Shown here: in pieces, positions 23,759 through 36,752 of the stretch
Layout of the letters: each line of letters starts with the position of its first letter
Position numbering within the stretch: the first letter of the stretch is position 1
Source of the DNA: Trichuris trichiura
Taxonomy: Eukaryota; Nematoda; Enoplea; Trichinellida; Trichuridae
Assembly: GCA_037903355.1 (NCBI GenBank)
Contig: JBAJFE010000038.1
Span: 2,232,001 to 2,296,000, forward strand
DNA: 64,000 nucleotides
Reading direction: 5' to 3'
Program-made: the position numbers and the translations under genes
Notes under the pieces: model-generated
What the model was told of the DNA's origin: nothing
The model's database searches: none
What the model saw: the letters and a program-made list of their open reading frames with translations, nothing else

Positions 23759-24850
23759 ATGCGTGGTATCATCTCTGGCATGATCAATAGAGCGGTCAAT
23801 TTATGCGAACCTGAATTTATCCAATCAGAATTTAACTATATTAGAAAGATCTTTTACAAAAACAACTATCCAAAATCTTTCATCAACCAAGTGTTCAAAG
23901 ACAAGCTCCACAACCGGGAATCACATCAACCAAACATCCTGCCCGACACACGGTTGGTTATCCCCTATGTGGCAGGATTAGGAGAAAAGATCATCCGGCT
24001 AGGAAAACAGTTAGGATTCCAAGTCTTTTTCAAAAGCTTCCCCAACCTCAGGACCATTCTCCGGAAGGACAAAACCAAAATCCCAAAAAACAAAAAAACA
24101 GGACTGGTCTATGCAATCAAATGCCCTTGTTCCGGAGTGTACATCGGGGAAACCGGAAACACCTTAGAACATAGATTCAACGAACATATGAAAGGCCTTA
24201 TCACCCATAAAAACGCAAAAAACATTCTCAACAACGACAACAACCCTACAAGACGACGTGGAAGGAAAATCGTGAACCCAAAAACTACCATGGACAAAGC
24301 GATACAGGCCTCCGCGGTCGTGGAACACGCCGCACGATGCAACGAGACTCTCCATCCAAAAGTCTTATGCTACGAAAGCAATTTGCGCCTACGGAAGATC
24401 AAGGAAGCTCTATACATCAGGCACAATGAGACGTACAATAGAGACCAAGGAGCAGAAATAAACGAACTATGGGCAAACATTGTCACCCGCTCTAAATGCT
24501 GCTCACTTGACTAAACACAAAAAGGAAACAAAGAACTACGGATCAAAACCAACCAAATGGAGAAGTACCTTAAAATGAAATTTCTGAAGAACAACACATA
24601 TTCACAACAAGAAAAATGGCTAGCTAACAGACAGAAGATGAGGACACAATGAAATCTACTTTAAAACTCTTGACTTTAAACAGTGAAAACGTCCCCGTGC
24701 AACACCCGTTACATCATTTTAACACCGTGAATTTTCGTTAAGTCATTGCTTTATATTAACACCGCTGAAGACGGGTCTCGTTTGACCCGAAAGCTATGGA
24801 ATAACAAAAATATTATCTACGGGACAAAATTTCCGTAAAAGAAACTCAAC
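23759..24850 (+). mobile_element. 5'-truncated Penelope-like element with GIY-YIG endonuclease ORF
   Basis: The open frame 23759-24514 (251 residues) is the C-terminal part of a Penelope-like element protein: a linker (DTRLVIPYVAGLGEKI), then a GIY-YIG nuclease with GLVYAIKCPCSGVYIGETG, the CxC pair, and R-FNEHMKG, followed by the distal motifs AVVEHAARC and KEALYIRHNETYNRDQGAE ending in W. The reverse transcriptase domain is absent (5' truncation, as is usual for these elements). The 3' UTR contains the family A core: CTGAAGA (24765-24771), stem-loop, GAAA (24789-24792), then CGGGACAAAATTTCCGTAA. This physically links the family A palindromes to a PLE. The ORF itself is intact from 23759, so this copy is comparatively young. 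Confidence 0.9.
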
Positions 24851-26632
24851 ATGAAACCGCTGGAGCACCATTAAGTTTGGTTCCAATGATAGCACGATTA
24901 AACTTTGCCTGTGTGCATATGATGAAATAATTGCGCCCAAAAATGCGCGTCTGTCTTGCAAATGAGATATAAGTCGAGCGGACAGTATATAAACATTGGG
25001 GAGAACACCTGCAGTTATTTCAGGTCTCTCTCTCAGACTTTTCCCGTTATTTTCCCGTTTGACTTTTTTGACCATTTATAGGAAATAAAGCATTTGTTCA
25101 ACCAATGAACAACTGGACTGTTACTTCAAAAATTCATAGAATGCGGTTTCATTGAAATCAGTCCATTAAGAATGCTCCTGTTCCGCCCTTAACAAAGGTA
25201 AAGAAGAAGAGCACTAACATATATTTGACAGAGCAGAATCCAATCAGAAAAAAACTTCGAATATAGCTTAAGCTTACTACTACTGACTGGGCGTTAAATG
25301 ATTGCATATCTATTAATTTTACGCATGATTAGCGTGTGCTTGTGATATAATGAACGTTCGAACATGAATTTCTTGGAACATCTGTTTTGTGAATAATTTA
25401 GAAATTGTTTGGGACTCTTCAGAGATGTTTATCCCAAGCGACTGTGATTTCACAATATTTTAGGTAGAAGAAACATTAAAAACAGCGACAGTATGTTTTA
25501 CAAGCCTTTTCCATAGCCAAAATTACCCTTCTTGGGACTCAAAATGAACATGTCAGTGGCACCGAATGTTACGAACATAGTAACTGCCTTTTGAAAAAGG
25601 TTTGAATTCGATGCTAAACCTTGACTGAAAAATGCTTGCAACAAAACATGATTGCATGGATGAATCTTTACAGGGAAACTGATAATGTTGTGCATGTTTA
25701 TAGGCAGCAATTCTGGTTCTCTTTTTAGTCGGTGTAGCGCCTGCTAAAAACACAGGATGTCATAAATAACGTGCTTTCATTCACAGGAACCTATCCATCC
25801 GAATCTCATATTTGTCGAAGGATTCTGCTAAACACTGTCAGTCGTCTCATTCACGTTTTATGCACTCAGCAAAACTGCCAAAATATGTTTATGTTATATT
25901 ATCGGAACTTATAAACCAAAGGACCCATTGAAGAAGCAGAAAAAGATATTAGACTTAGAGAACCGAAGGTCTGATACTTCTTCTTACTTCTTTAACAGGT
26001 TTTCAGTAAATAAATTTTATAGTATGAAAACCTATAAAACCGCTACGAAAGATTATATTTTGAAGTACCAAAAGGTGAAACGGCATTGCGGTCTTACTAT
26101 GGTAACACTGCTAAAGCTTAAAGCGATTTAGTTCTTTGTTGGAAAGTAGCAAAAGTTACTTTCGAGAAATCCCAAATATATTTACTTTTTAGATATTTAT
26201 AGGATGCTGATAACAAAAGATCTGTTACAATCTGTACTTTGTCCTCAATATGGCATTGTTTCGGGACAATAATCATTCTATCGCTAGCAATGAAGAATTA
26301 TTCAGTATTATTGATCGGCGGCATTTTTGTGCTAAAGAAGTTGCAGTAGTACCGCAATACCTAACTTTGCTTTCTCTTGGCGAAGTTTCTTCTTTTCACA
26401 AGAGCCGTATAGACTGTTTATCTTTGCTGAGCAATTCTGTTAGTGCTGATAAGTAAACGAAACATCAGAACGAGTTGGTCTGTTGCAACGTTAGTTTAAC
26501 ATGGGTGCTAATGTGAACAAATTACTCTCTGCTAATCATTTGACCAATGCTGGAATAATAGCAAAACAGGTCCAAACCATACACTGTTTAATCGTTCATG
26601 CTGTTCTGCTACCAACCAACCTTATTTTGCTA
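24851..26632. other. Intergenic, no feature recognised
   Basis: AT-rich. Several open frames of 60-95 codons occur but none resembles a known protein or shows splice-bounded structure. Confidence 0.45.
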
Positions 26633-27287
26633 TATGCTTGTTATTTTTCGAAAAACGGGGTGTCTTTTAGCAGGCTTAGGTTGTTTCATAGTTGGTCTTC
26701 TGGTTCACGGGTTTGACCTGTTTGATGTATCTGTAAGTAAATTTCAGAGTGCCCTACCAACGAATTTTGCTATATGCTTGTTATTTTTCGAAAGACGGGG
26801 TGTCTTTCAACTGGCTTAGGATGTTTCACAGTTGGTCTTCAGTTGGAATTCGTTGGTAGGACACTTTGAAGTTTACTTATAGATACATCAAACAGGCCAA
26901 ACCCGTGAACCAGAAGACCATCTATGCTTGTTATTTCAGAAAACTGAACGTCTTGTAACAAACATTTGTGGTTTCACAGTTAATCTTCGTTTCACAGTTT
27001 CAGCCTGTTTTGCTGTATCTGTAAGTAAACCTCAAAATGCCCAACCAGCGAATGGATGAGCAGATTGTTAGAGAATAATACAGGAAAATTGATACCGTAC
27101 CTTTCGGAACTGCTCTTGTTCATTCGTCAACAGTGTAAGGGAGTTCCGTTCTTTACAATTTTCCGAAAGGTACGGTATCAATTTTCTAGTATTATTCTCT
27201 AACAATTTGCTCATCCATTCGCTGGTTGTGCATTTTGAAGTTTATTTACAGATACACCAAAACAGGCCAAAGCCTGTGCTTGTTCTT
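26633..27287. repeat. Tandem array of three family B elements separated by the same target repeat
   Basis: The 13-mer TATGCTTGTTATT occurs at 26633-26645, 26773-26785 and 26923-26935, and a decayed version (TGTGCTTGTTCTT) at 27275-27287. Between the first two lies a single arm of family B (26646-26772), between the second and third a palindromic copy (26786-26922), and then a longer palindromic copy (26936-27274) with two facing cores (CGGTATCAATTTTC arms; TTCCGAAAGGTACGG near 27,165). Arms include GGTTCACGGGTTTG and GATGTATCTGTAAGTAAA. Confidence 0.85.
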
Positions 27288-27965
27288 GAAGAAGAAGCTC
27301 ATTTTGAATAGCTTTTGTCTCACGTTTAGCACATGAGAATTGAAGTAACGTCTTCTGTCATGTAGTAGTGGCGCTGATCGTCATTTGCCGTACTATCAAC
27401 CGCCTAATCTGTCGCAAAATCATGAAACACTAATGGAGCCTTCAGAACTCAGGTAATTCATCAGCATAGTGTAAACAGAATGGAGAGTCAATGAGTACAA
27501 TGGAATAGAGCAACTTACAGTGGGCAAGGAAGTGTAGTTAAAATGACACAGCTGACAAAGTTGTTATGCTAATACGACAGTTATTGCTACAATAGCTAGT
27601 TGGCCTTAACATCGGTAATGAAAGCTTTCGTGCCTGTACATGTTACAGGCTCGCTGTTTATCAAGGAGAGTAGTCAAAAATTATTCTATTAATGCAGCAG
27701 TTAGGGTTTCTTGTAACGGCGGTTTCACTTTTCATGATAAACGTTGCGGTGTGCTCACTTTCCAAAAAGTAAAAGAGCAGGAAATTCTGGAGCCTTCAGG
27801 ATGCCCAAATCTCGTCTTCATCATAATAGCTTGAGAAAACGGCGCCAGTTCATTTTTTAGAAAAAATAATTCTGAAGATAATAAGCTCTTGGAATGGACT
27901 TGTACCGTTTCTGCCTGATGGTAAAGGGTGGCAATGTGATTTACTGAAATGCAGCAAAACCTCTC

Positions 27966-27968
<3 letters not shown>

Positions 27969-28034
<66 letters not shown>
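27969..28034. repeat. (CT)n microsatellite
   Basis: About 33 uninterrupted CT units. Confidence 0.97.
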
Positions 28035-28037
<3 letters not shown>

Positions 28038-31000
28038 CCCTCCCAGCAACATAAATGTAACATTATCGCATTACTCACGCTCATGGTGCGACCTGCTCAG
28101 ATCAATTATTTCCTTTTTCGTTCGATTCTTCTTTAAGTATTTCCATATGAGTTACGTGCCAATGACTTATTATTTGCCCAGAATGTTGAAATAAAACTCG
28201 TATTACCATGTTGTGTTTCGAATCCTTGCTCCCCTTGTGTATGTTCTTCTTTTTATTTCAGAGATCAGCTTTGATTATAAACGTGGCCTTGGAAGAATTC
28301 AAACTGTTTAAAAAGAAAGAAACTGGTCGATTTGCAAATTGTCAAGAGTGTGAGAAATTAGGTTTTGCAGATATTCAATGCACCGTTAGTTATTGCGAAA
28401 GTGCTTTACCAGGATGAGAAAACTACGTTCGTAGTTCAATGTGAACTTCTGTCTTTGGTACTAGACTCCTACTGCCAGATGTGGTTATTAAATGCACGCT
28501 TTTTCAACGCAGACAATTTGCACTTATTTGCTGAGCACTCCTACCGATCGATATAGAACGTGGTCTCTGAACTTGGGAGCGTGTTCGTTCTTAGTTGGTG
28601 AAGACATGATTTAAACATGACTAGACGACTAAAGTTCCATGTTGTTCATACAACCTTTAGATCAACTCCTCGACAACATTACCTTTCGCTGAAAACATGC
28701 ATTCATGGGAGCTTATGTGAGATCGGTCGTTTCGTGAACTCATCAAAGTTTCATTAATTTTCCTTGTCCTTCAACCACCATTTGATTGGTCATTCCGCTA
28801 AATGCACAGTGGATTGACAGCGAAGAACAACGGATCCCTATTTGGCTTGTACGCGGGATTGCTCTTGAATTGAAACTTTCTCGCGCAATGACAAAAATTC
28901 TGCGCTTGAAAGCTTTTATGTCAGTTTGGAGCATAGCCTAAAAGAATCACCCGGATATGACAGCTCTTGGAGAGGTGAGCTTTCGCATTAATTATTGATC
29001 AACAAGCTTCAAAGTATTCTACATTTTATTGTTCTCCTGCCAGTTGCGATCTATTGTTTTCCATTTTGTTTTCCAGAACCGGTTTTCTGGCTAGTGTAAG
29101 ATAATTAGCTGAGGTGTCGACAATCGACGCTTACGCCCACTTTAACATTAAACATCCATCAGGTCGTGCTTAAACCGTTTAGTTGAAGAATGATAATCAC
29201 TTGAGTTGCGAAATTCTGTTTTTGCAGCAGCGGTTTATCCTTATGAACGTGAATTGCTGCTAGCAATAGTCAGATGAGGCAATGAGCTGGCAAGTAAGTT
29301 GCTCTTTTCCCTACCTACGTTGTGTATCGTAGCTATGCGGCAGCGAATAGTAGACACTGATGAACGAGAAGTGGTTCCGCGTGGGTTCAAAATTTTTAGT
29401 ATGAGAGTTGAGGAAAAGAGGCGTGCTCATCACACAAGAATTAGCGAAAGATGCACTTCTTGTGGCACTTGAAAAGCACTTAGGTGAGTGGAATTGATGG
29501 CGTCTAACTTGGCTATCGCAAATGCCTGAAACCTCGCACCGTTTTGCCTTAAGCACCCTTCGCGTAGAGTGGAAGGATCTGGTAAAAGGAAATGTGATTG
29601 TTAGAAGAGTACTAGCTCTGCAGGTCAGATAGCGCTTGCAAGTTATCGATATTGCTTTGCTCTTTGTCAAAGAGCGGTGCAGCTATTTTTCCTAGCTGAA
29701 AATAGAAATACAGTTCGGTTCGACACAGTGTGCATTTCACTTCAGGATCTTTGATAACAAAGTTCAATGGGACAAGCCTACCGATATCATTCGTTATCTC
29801 GAAACAGCTTCAGAGCAGCCGCCTGCGGTCTTCAGGGATACAAGGTGAAAAGTCGCATGTGCGCGAACGTTCTCGTAGTGGTTGTTCAAAGATGCATGCA
29901 GCATGTTCTTAATTTGGAATGGTGCCGAATGTTTATTTTTCTTTTTCTACTTCACTATTCCTTAGCATAACTAAGTCGACTTTACATGATCACTTTCACT
30001 TGTCAGTTCTAAACTGCTTTTCAGGCTTGAATGCTGAAGGCCACGAAAGTGTCACTTTAACGTTTTTTGTAGCGAACAAGCGGAAATGCGTAGGAGAAGT
30101 ATTGTGACGTAGTGTACCGTCAACTATTCTAAACTTGGGGTTGCGTATTTGCTGGAAGTTCATGTCTTAAAGTTTGTTTATACCTCTGCCAAGTAATCAC
30201 TGTTGTGCTGATTCTTCTGACTGCGTAGGTTGGGAACAGCTGTCTTTCATTCGTGAACGTTGCTGCTTGCCATAATAACATGTGCGACGCGGCGAGACCT
30301 GTTTTCTAGCGCCAATTTCTAATAGACCAGCCTCACATTTTCCGCTTGCTGCACTTGTTTTGTATCATCGTTAAGCCCTTACAGAGCGGCTTGTTTCTGC
30401 ATATCATAAGCGAAAGATGTAAGCTAATGCAATTTCACTTTAATATTCATGAAAGGTTGACTTCTGTCGACTGACAGAAAACCAGCCGTTTGCTTTTTGC
30501 CGTTTTAACCTAGAAGGTTAACCGCAAAGAACGCACCGTTTTTTTTTGTTTGGTTACTTTTGCTTTTCATTCGTCAACTTTTACGAAATATGGGTACAAA
30601 CAATCACAGTTCTGCTTAGCATTGTTGTAAAAGTACTAATAAATGCATGCATTCTTTTAAAGTTCAGCCACGTCGTCAAAAGCAATTGTTCGATAAGAAT
30701 ATCTATTGAACTGGTTTTCATCTAAAACGTTTTCGTTTGGCGCGAATTCGTTTGTTTGCGATTTATGAATTAGGGAACGTTTCTTGTGCCGTAATTTGCT
30801 GATGAGAAACCGCAGGGGGCTTGAACAAATTTAACAATGAGGCAGGCATTCGCAATTTCGATGTTCAGGGTGCTTAATGTGCTGACTTATCCACTGGACA
30901 CTTTCCAAGAACTCGAGACATACTGAAGAATTGAAGAATGAGTGAAGTTGGCGAACCAAACCAGAAAACGCCTCAGCAACAGGTAAATGCAGTGCAGAAA

Positions 31001-32399
31001 TACACTAATGCTGAAAGCTAAAGCTCAACACTCTCAGTTACGAGGCAAGATAGCTAGCTATATTGAGGCGTTCGATTGAACCCAGGACCACATGAGCACT
31101 TGATGCATGAAAAAAAGAACAAGATCGAAACAACTAAAGCTGGATTTTTATTTGAAGTAACAGAAGAAAGCGCGCCCTGTAAACCTAAGAACAAAAAAAC
31201 AGTGCTTTTCTTTCAAACTGCAATGTTAAACATATTCTGTTAATGTTGCCTACAAATAAAGCGGACGCTTTTTATTTAGCACTATTCTTTTATTATTATT
31301 TCATTGGTTTCATCTTCTCTTCTCTTATTGTTTGTCACCGAGAAATATTCCGGCCGCGCTGCCGTGAACTCACATCTTCTCTTACTCTAAGCGCCTCCTA
31401 TAAGATTCTCTTCCAGCAACAAATCTATCGCCCGAACGGGGTGCATGGGTATTCGCGGCATGAACGCACTGGGCCCATTTTTATTAAACTCAAATCTATG
31501 GCGGAAATTTTAGGTTTCACTAGGTCACGTCGAAAACGTAAAGCTCAGCGGTGACAATGATTGTTCTGTTGACGGTAAGATTTTAAAGAGCACCAAAAAT
31601 TTAATACATTAGCTTATGTAGTTGTTTTAACTCAGAATGTTCTTCGACCTACGCCTGCCTTGAAATACAGATGTTCGTTATATTAACGTACGTAGAAACA
31701 TGCTTTGCAGCACGATTGTTTTTTATGCGGTCAGGTAGGGCTTACTGGTTATTTACCAAATGTAGTAGCGAAAGTCGATGGGTCTTCTCTTTTCGTACTC
31801 TGTTAGAGTCGAAGCTGGTAAAACAGCTGCACGCTACGCTTAATGAATAAATCGAATGATTTCACAGTTGATGATTTCGGATTATAGAAATTGGAGTAAG
31901 CACTTCCTCAGTTTCCAACTGATTGGGCATTGTGGGAAATTTGGACGCTTGGCGACATGTTCACTGAGCATTCCAAGCAAGCTTTCAATATATAGTGTAG
32001 GTTTTTCATACGGAAAGTCTAGGTAACGCAAATAGTGTGCAAAGTTTCCATGTTGTTGCCAGCGGTTATGTTTGGGACGCCATTCTTCGGTGCACAAATA
32101 GCAAACAGTACTGAGCAACATAGCAATCAATGCAAATATGGCTAATGAATTTGCTTTGACTTAATTTCATTCATTATTCTTTTCTGATTCACTTGTGGTT
32201 ATAATTTGGGCGCTGAGATTTCTTCTGCCTCACATCGCATAGGGAAAACATAAGAAGTAGATTGCGTTGTTAGTCAAATGCCTCAGTAATCATAATTTTA
32301 GTCCATAAATGGCACCGCTGACTGAAATAGATAAATGTAAAATGCTAAGAAAGAATAGTGTTACGATTAAATGTGCACAGCTAAACTGCAAATTTAAGA

Positions 32400-32515
32400 G
32401 TAAGGTCACGAAAATTAATTAAACCGTAAATTGCGCTGATGACGGGCTACAGCGAGGCCCGAAAACTTCGCGATTGACGTTTATGAAATAAACGTCAATT
32501 TGATGAACAGGTTGC
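32400..32515 (+). repeat. Solo family A-like core
   Basis: CTGATGA at 32436-32442, stem CGGGC...GCCC, GAAA at 32461-32464, followed by the hairpin TTGACGTTTAT/ATAAACGTCAA. Unlike other copies the upstream arm is absent, so this is a single, non-palindromic unit. Confidence 0.65.
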
Positions 32516-33131
32516 CAAACCGCAAAAAGTTTCATTTTAAACCGTTCTTTTCACAACTGGACTATGGGAGCATGATCTGCTCGTCTTTTAAAAATTCTAC
32601 GTTGCTATAACACTGAATTAAGCAAGCACAAGTCGTTCAGCTTTCCTTCTGAGCGTTTCTAGAATCTTAGAGAGCATTGCTGTAGGCCGCCCAGAGGAAG
32701 AATGAACAGAAGAATCAACTTGGCACTTTAGAATTGTGATTATCATAACTGATCAAGTCATCTACAGAAAGAGCACTTCTTGGACGCGTCAGTTTTCATT
32801 AAAGCGATTTATGAGTTTGCGTCAGTTTTTTGAGTTTCTTGCCTTACTTTCTCAGCGCCTGACTTTGATAACAGAAATTACCTGGGAACTATTTAACAGG
32901 TATTTAAACACTGAATATTGATTGCTCACCTAAAATCAATGAGCCTGAAATAACCTACGTTTTATGCGGCTCACTTAAATGAAGAAGAATGTACTAGTTG
33001 GAGCCCACTATAGTTAGACTGTCAGCTTCTTACCTGTTACTCATCAACATATTTTGCATTACATGCGAAGTTGTCAAGGTTAATAAGAGAGGGAATCATC
33101 ATACATGCAGGCTTGCCGTTGTTAGTTCATT

Positions 33132-33240
<109 letters not shown>

Positions 33241-34408
33241 TTCAGAACAGTCCTTGAGCTCCCTTATGAACAGATCTCCATATATTACACACGTGGCGGT
33301 GGTTAGATAAACTTTCACGAAAGCCAATGCGGGGAGAAATTTATGGAAGAAACATTATGTTCAAAATGTCCATTAATATAATAGAATAAATTATACCGCG
33401 TTGTAAAGCCTCTTAAACTTATAATGCAAGACAAGAAGCGCCTTTCTAGTTCAGTTGTTTATTATGCTCAGCCAGTGGTTTCAACAGTTTCCATTCATAT
33501 TCTATCCACAGTTATGAAACATGACTCTAACCTACCGTTTTTTCCTGCTCTTTTACACTAAGCAACCTTATTATTGAAAACAAGGCAATTATTGATCAGA
33601 TTAGTGTGTTCCAAGCTTTCCTGAGGTAGGACATCTTTTTGCAACTCAGATTTTTTCACTTCTTCCTAGCTCTTCTTCCTTCCGCTACCTTCATGATTCC
33701 CGTTACTCTTTACAGAGTAGCTCCGTTATAAATTTGGCAAAGTATAATTTATATCACTATAGAGATGAACAAAAACGCTCTTTACTTGTTCAAACCCTCT
33801 GTAAATTTGCTGAAAGGTTTCAGCGCCCCCCGTAGCCACGTTTACTTCCAGGACCCTTTCGATTCTTGCATAAATCCACCGTTTCCGGAAGCTACAGAGA
33901 GAAGATAGGGCAGATTGCATTGAGAGATGTTGCGCTGTCTAAAACAGAACTGTACCGATCAGCCGTAATACAGCAGACATTCGCGTCTTACAAACTAAAC
34001 AGGATGGTTGCCCAAGTGGACCGTCACGAAAGAAGCAGTCTTTGAAATAAATTTTAATAACATTACAAAGTTATTTATTCTAGGTGACCAGTTTCTTGAA
34101 TGAAATTTATTTGCGTTGCTATTTTTGCCGCTGCGAATGCTCTCCCCGTAGTGTGCTAATAATATCTCAAATATCGCGGTTGCACGCTGGCACTTGTTGA
34201 AGTTAACCAGTTGTATTTTTGCTAAGCATATATTTTGCATCATCCTCACAGAATACGGCACTTATTAAAATTGAACATTTTGACAGCTGTCGCTGTTAAT
34301 ATTTACAATGATAAACGTGAAGAAGAAATTGCACGCGTTGCATAAAGAGCAACAGCGTCAACATACCATGCGGTTTAGCGCAGCCGGAACTATTTGCTTC
34401 TTTACTCC
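33241..34408. other. Intergenic, no feature recognised
   Basis: AT-rich sequence without recognisable exon or repeat. Confidence 0.45.
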
Positions 34409-34416
34409 ACTTAGAC

Positions 34417-34654
34417 TAGTGTTTCTCAACGTGGGCCCTGGGGCCACCTGGGGGGCCATGGGAGATTTTAGGAGTGCCCTGGAAGCCAGGGGGGTTCTGG
34501 AGGGGGCCCTGGAGAATAATGCGGCAGGACAATGTCCCAATAAACTGTGGGCCCTTACAAGGGTTAGGGGGGCCCTTACAAGGCCTAGGGGGGCCCTGGT
34601 GGGCCCTGACAAGGCCTAGGGGAGCCCTGCGGCAAAAAAGGTTGAGAAACTATG
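34417..34654. mobile_element. hAT-type non-autonomous element (238 bp)
   Basis: Ends TAGTGTTTCTCAACGTGGGC and AAAAAAGGTTGAGAAACTATG; perfect 8-bp target duplication ACTTAGAC at 34409-34416 and 34655-34662. Interior consists of GGGGGGCCCTTACAAGG-type repeats (three tandem variants around 34,555-34,620). Same general terminal type as the 12.5 kb element. Confidence 0.85.
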
Positions 34655-34662
34655 ACTTAGAC

Positions 34663-36244
34663 CATTAAAGAGAGTAATATTAATAATTTTTGATTAACAT
34701 ACCTGACTAAGTTCTTATGTCACTTTATGCACTGTAAATGACTGCAAGGTTTTATGCCGACTGCTACCTGTTTGCATGCGCACATAAATTAGGTTTTATA
34801 GTGGAAAATAATACATTAATCAAACGTTCTGAGCTTGTTAACTTTTTTGGAAAAGGCTATGCAATTGCAAATTTTGAAACGTTATTTATTCTTTTCATTC
34901 TGTGTTGCTACATTGATTGAAAATTGCCCTTTGGTCAACAAGCGTACCAGTTAAGCAACAGTTACATGTAGTGCTGACCAAGAATATTAACAGATGTGTT
35001 GGAGTCCAAAGTTTTGCTGCTGTCATATTAACCGTGACTTAAGTTTTCTAGGTTACGTATAGTGAATCTTAACTTGGTGAAACTATGATCGAGAGCTACT
35101 TTTGTCCGCTGAGAACACAAGAATGTAATTTCAAAGTGCGCAATTTAAGTAAATATTAATCTGTTTTGCAAAAGCTATTATTTGCTCGTATAACTGCGTA
35201 TCTTACCATCTATGGGAAGATCTGATAACGACAAGGTTTTTCCATCAGTATGATACTTTATGATTGGCATTCGTCAATCTGCTAACGTATACGGCATTGA
35301 CGCGTTTTATTTATTCAGTTGAATTTTTTTTGTTTTGCTTTATAAGGGATTAATTTTAAACAGTGGCAACGAAGTCAGAGAGTGCTCATGAGTCTTTTCT
35401 TCTTGTTACTGATAGTTTTTACCAATATGTTTAACGATTTCCGGTGGACTTCTACGTAATGCAAAATTGCTAAGAAACTCTGTCAGCAGGCAGTAATATT
35501 AATAGTTTTCGAACGCTATATGGCTATGTTCAGCATGACTCCAGAAACTGAACGATCGATTGTTCATGCCTTAAGGTACAGCTGCGTTGTTAACGCTTCT
35601 GGGAAATGAGATCTGTTTGTTTTATTCCAGCCGTAACGATGCATTGGGTTCAGCTTGACTGTTCGGAATTGAAGCAGCAGCTTCCGTACTTGAAACTTAC
35701 AACAGTCTGTCTGATTTCTTTTTTTCTTCGCTCTGCCTTGAAGGACGAGATAGAAAAGTAGCCAGTTAGAATGGATTTATGGCAGCTAACCTATTAACGA
35801 TTAATATTTGCGACTGGCATTCAAGTTTAGCGCACCATTTTAGTTTGTTTCCTTCTTTATAGGAGCACTATTCCTGCACAGATTACTATTAGCATTATGC
35901 ATAACAATTCATACTGCCTTGAGAGCTTCTTTCGTGCCCTATGAATGTCGGTTGCATGACTTTCGTCAGCAGTCATGAAATTCTTTGATGCCAATCTCTT
36001 TTACTTTACACACCACGCAGGAACTGTGTGTACTATCGTCAGCGTTTGAAGATGGTAGAGGACGAGTAATCTCAACTGCGCCTGGTTAATTAATAAAATA
36101 GTTTTCTCCTATAAACTTGCTTACGGTATTAGTCTACTCTTTAATCTGAGCTTATTAAGCGCTACTGAATTGACGCTTTTCTTTTAAGATTGCACTCCAA
36201 CTATTATGACAGAGTTTTTGAATTAAGAGATATCCCTAAAAGTC
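34663..36244. other. Intergenic, no feature recognised
   Basis: AT-rich sequence; no coding or repeat signal that I can support. Confidence 0.45.
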
Positions 36245-36257
36245 ATTTTGAAACCGT

Positions 36258-36477
36258 GAAAATGTGGTTTCTTGGTACGGGAGCGTATGTTTTCATAATG
36301 TAAAAGTTTTATTACGGAAGTATTCCCGTTTAATGTGCTAAATAACTCCGGAGCTTTCGGGTTGACCGAGACCCGCCTGAATTCACAACCGCTGAAGACG
36401 GGTCTCGGTCGACCCGAAAGCTCCGGGGTTATTTAGCACATTACACGGGAATACTTCCGTAACAAAACTTTTACATT
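36258..36477. repeat. Palindromic PLE-related element, family A, 13-bp target duplication
   Basis: Direct repeat ATTTTGAAACCGT at 36245-36257 and 36478-36490 bounds a 220-bp insert. Left outer sequence CTTGGTACGGGAGC is the reverse of the family's terminal GGTCCCGTACCAAG. Arms meet around 36,375; the right side holds CTGAAGA (36392-36398), stem GGGTC/GACCC and GAAA (36416-36419), then ACTTCCGTAA. Confidence 0.88.
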
Positions 36478-36527
36478 ATTTTGAAACCGTATACAAATTC
36501 AGCTGCCTTTTCGCTATGATTATACAT

Positions 36528-36739
36528 TTTTGACTTGTTTGTTCGTGCGGAGTCTGTCCTGTTGAAAACGACAAAATCTTTAATGGAAGGCCATAGCTGA
36601 TCAATCTTTAGTACCGCTGAGGACGATTCACGTGAGGCCCCTATAGCCTTCCATTAAAGGTTTTGTGTTTTTCAACGGGACAAACTCTGTACGAACAAAC
36701 AATTCAAACATGAAAACCTATGGTCCCGTACCAAAAAGT
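36528..36739. repeat. Palindromic PLE-related element, family A, 13-bp target duplication
   Basis: TATGATTATACAT (36515-36527) and TATGATCATACAT (36740-36752), 12 of 13 identical, flank a 212-bp insert that lies only 38 bp from the preceding family A element's right repeat copy. Arms TTGTTCGTGCGGAGTCTGTCC and its complement are clear. The core is degenerate: CTGAGGA (36617-36623) without a following GAAA. Confidence 0.82.
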
Positions 36740-36752
36740 TATGATCATACAT

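Noticed and set aside
27732..28194. Open frames through the CT repeat
   Set aside because: Ser-Leu or Arg-Glu runs caused by the microsatellite.
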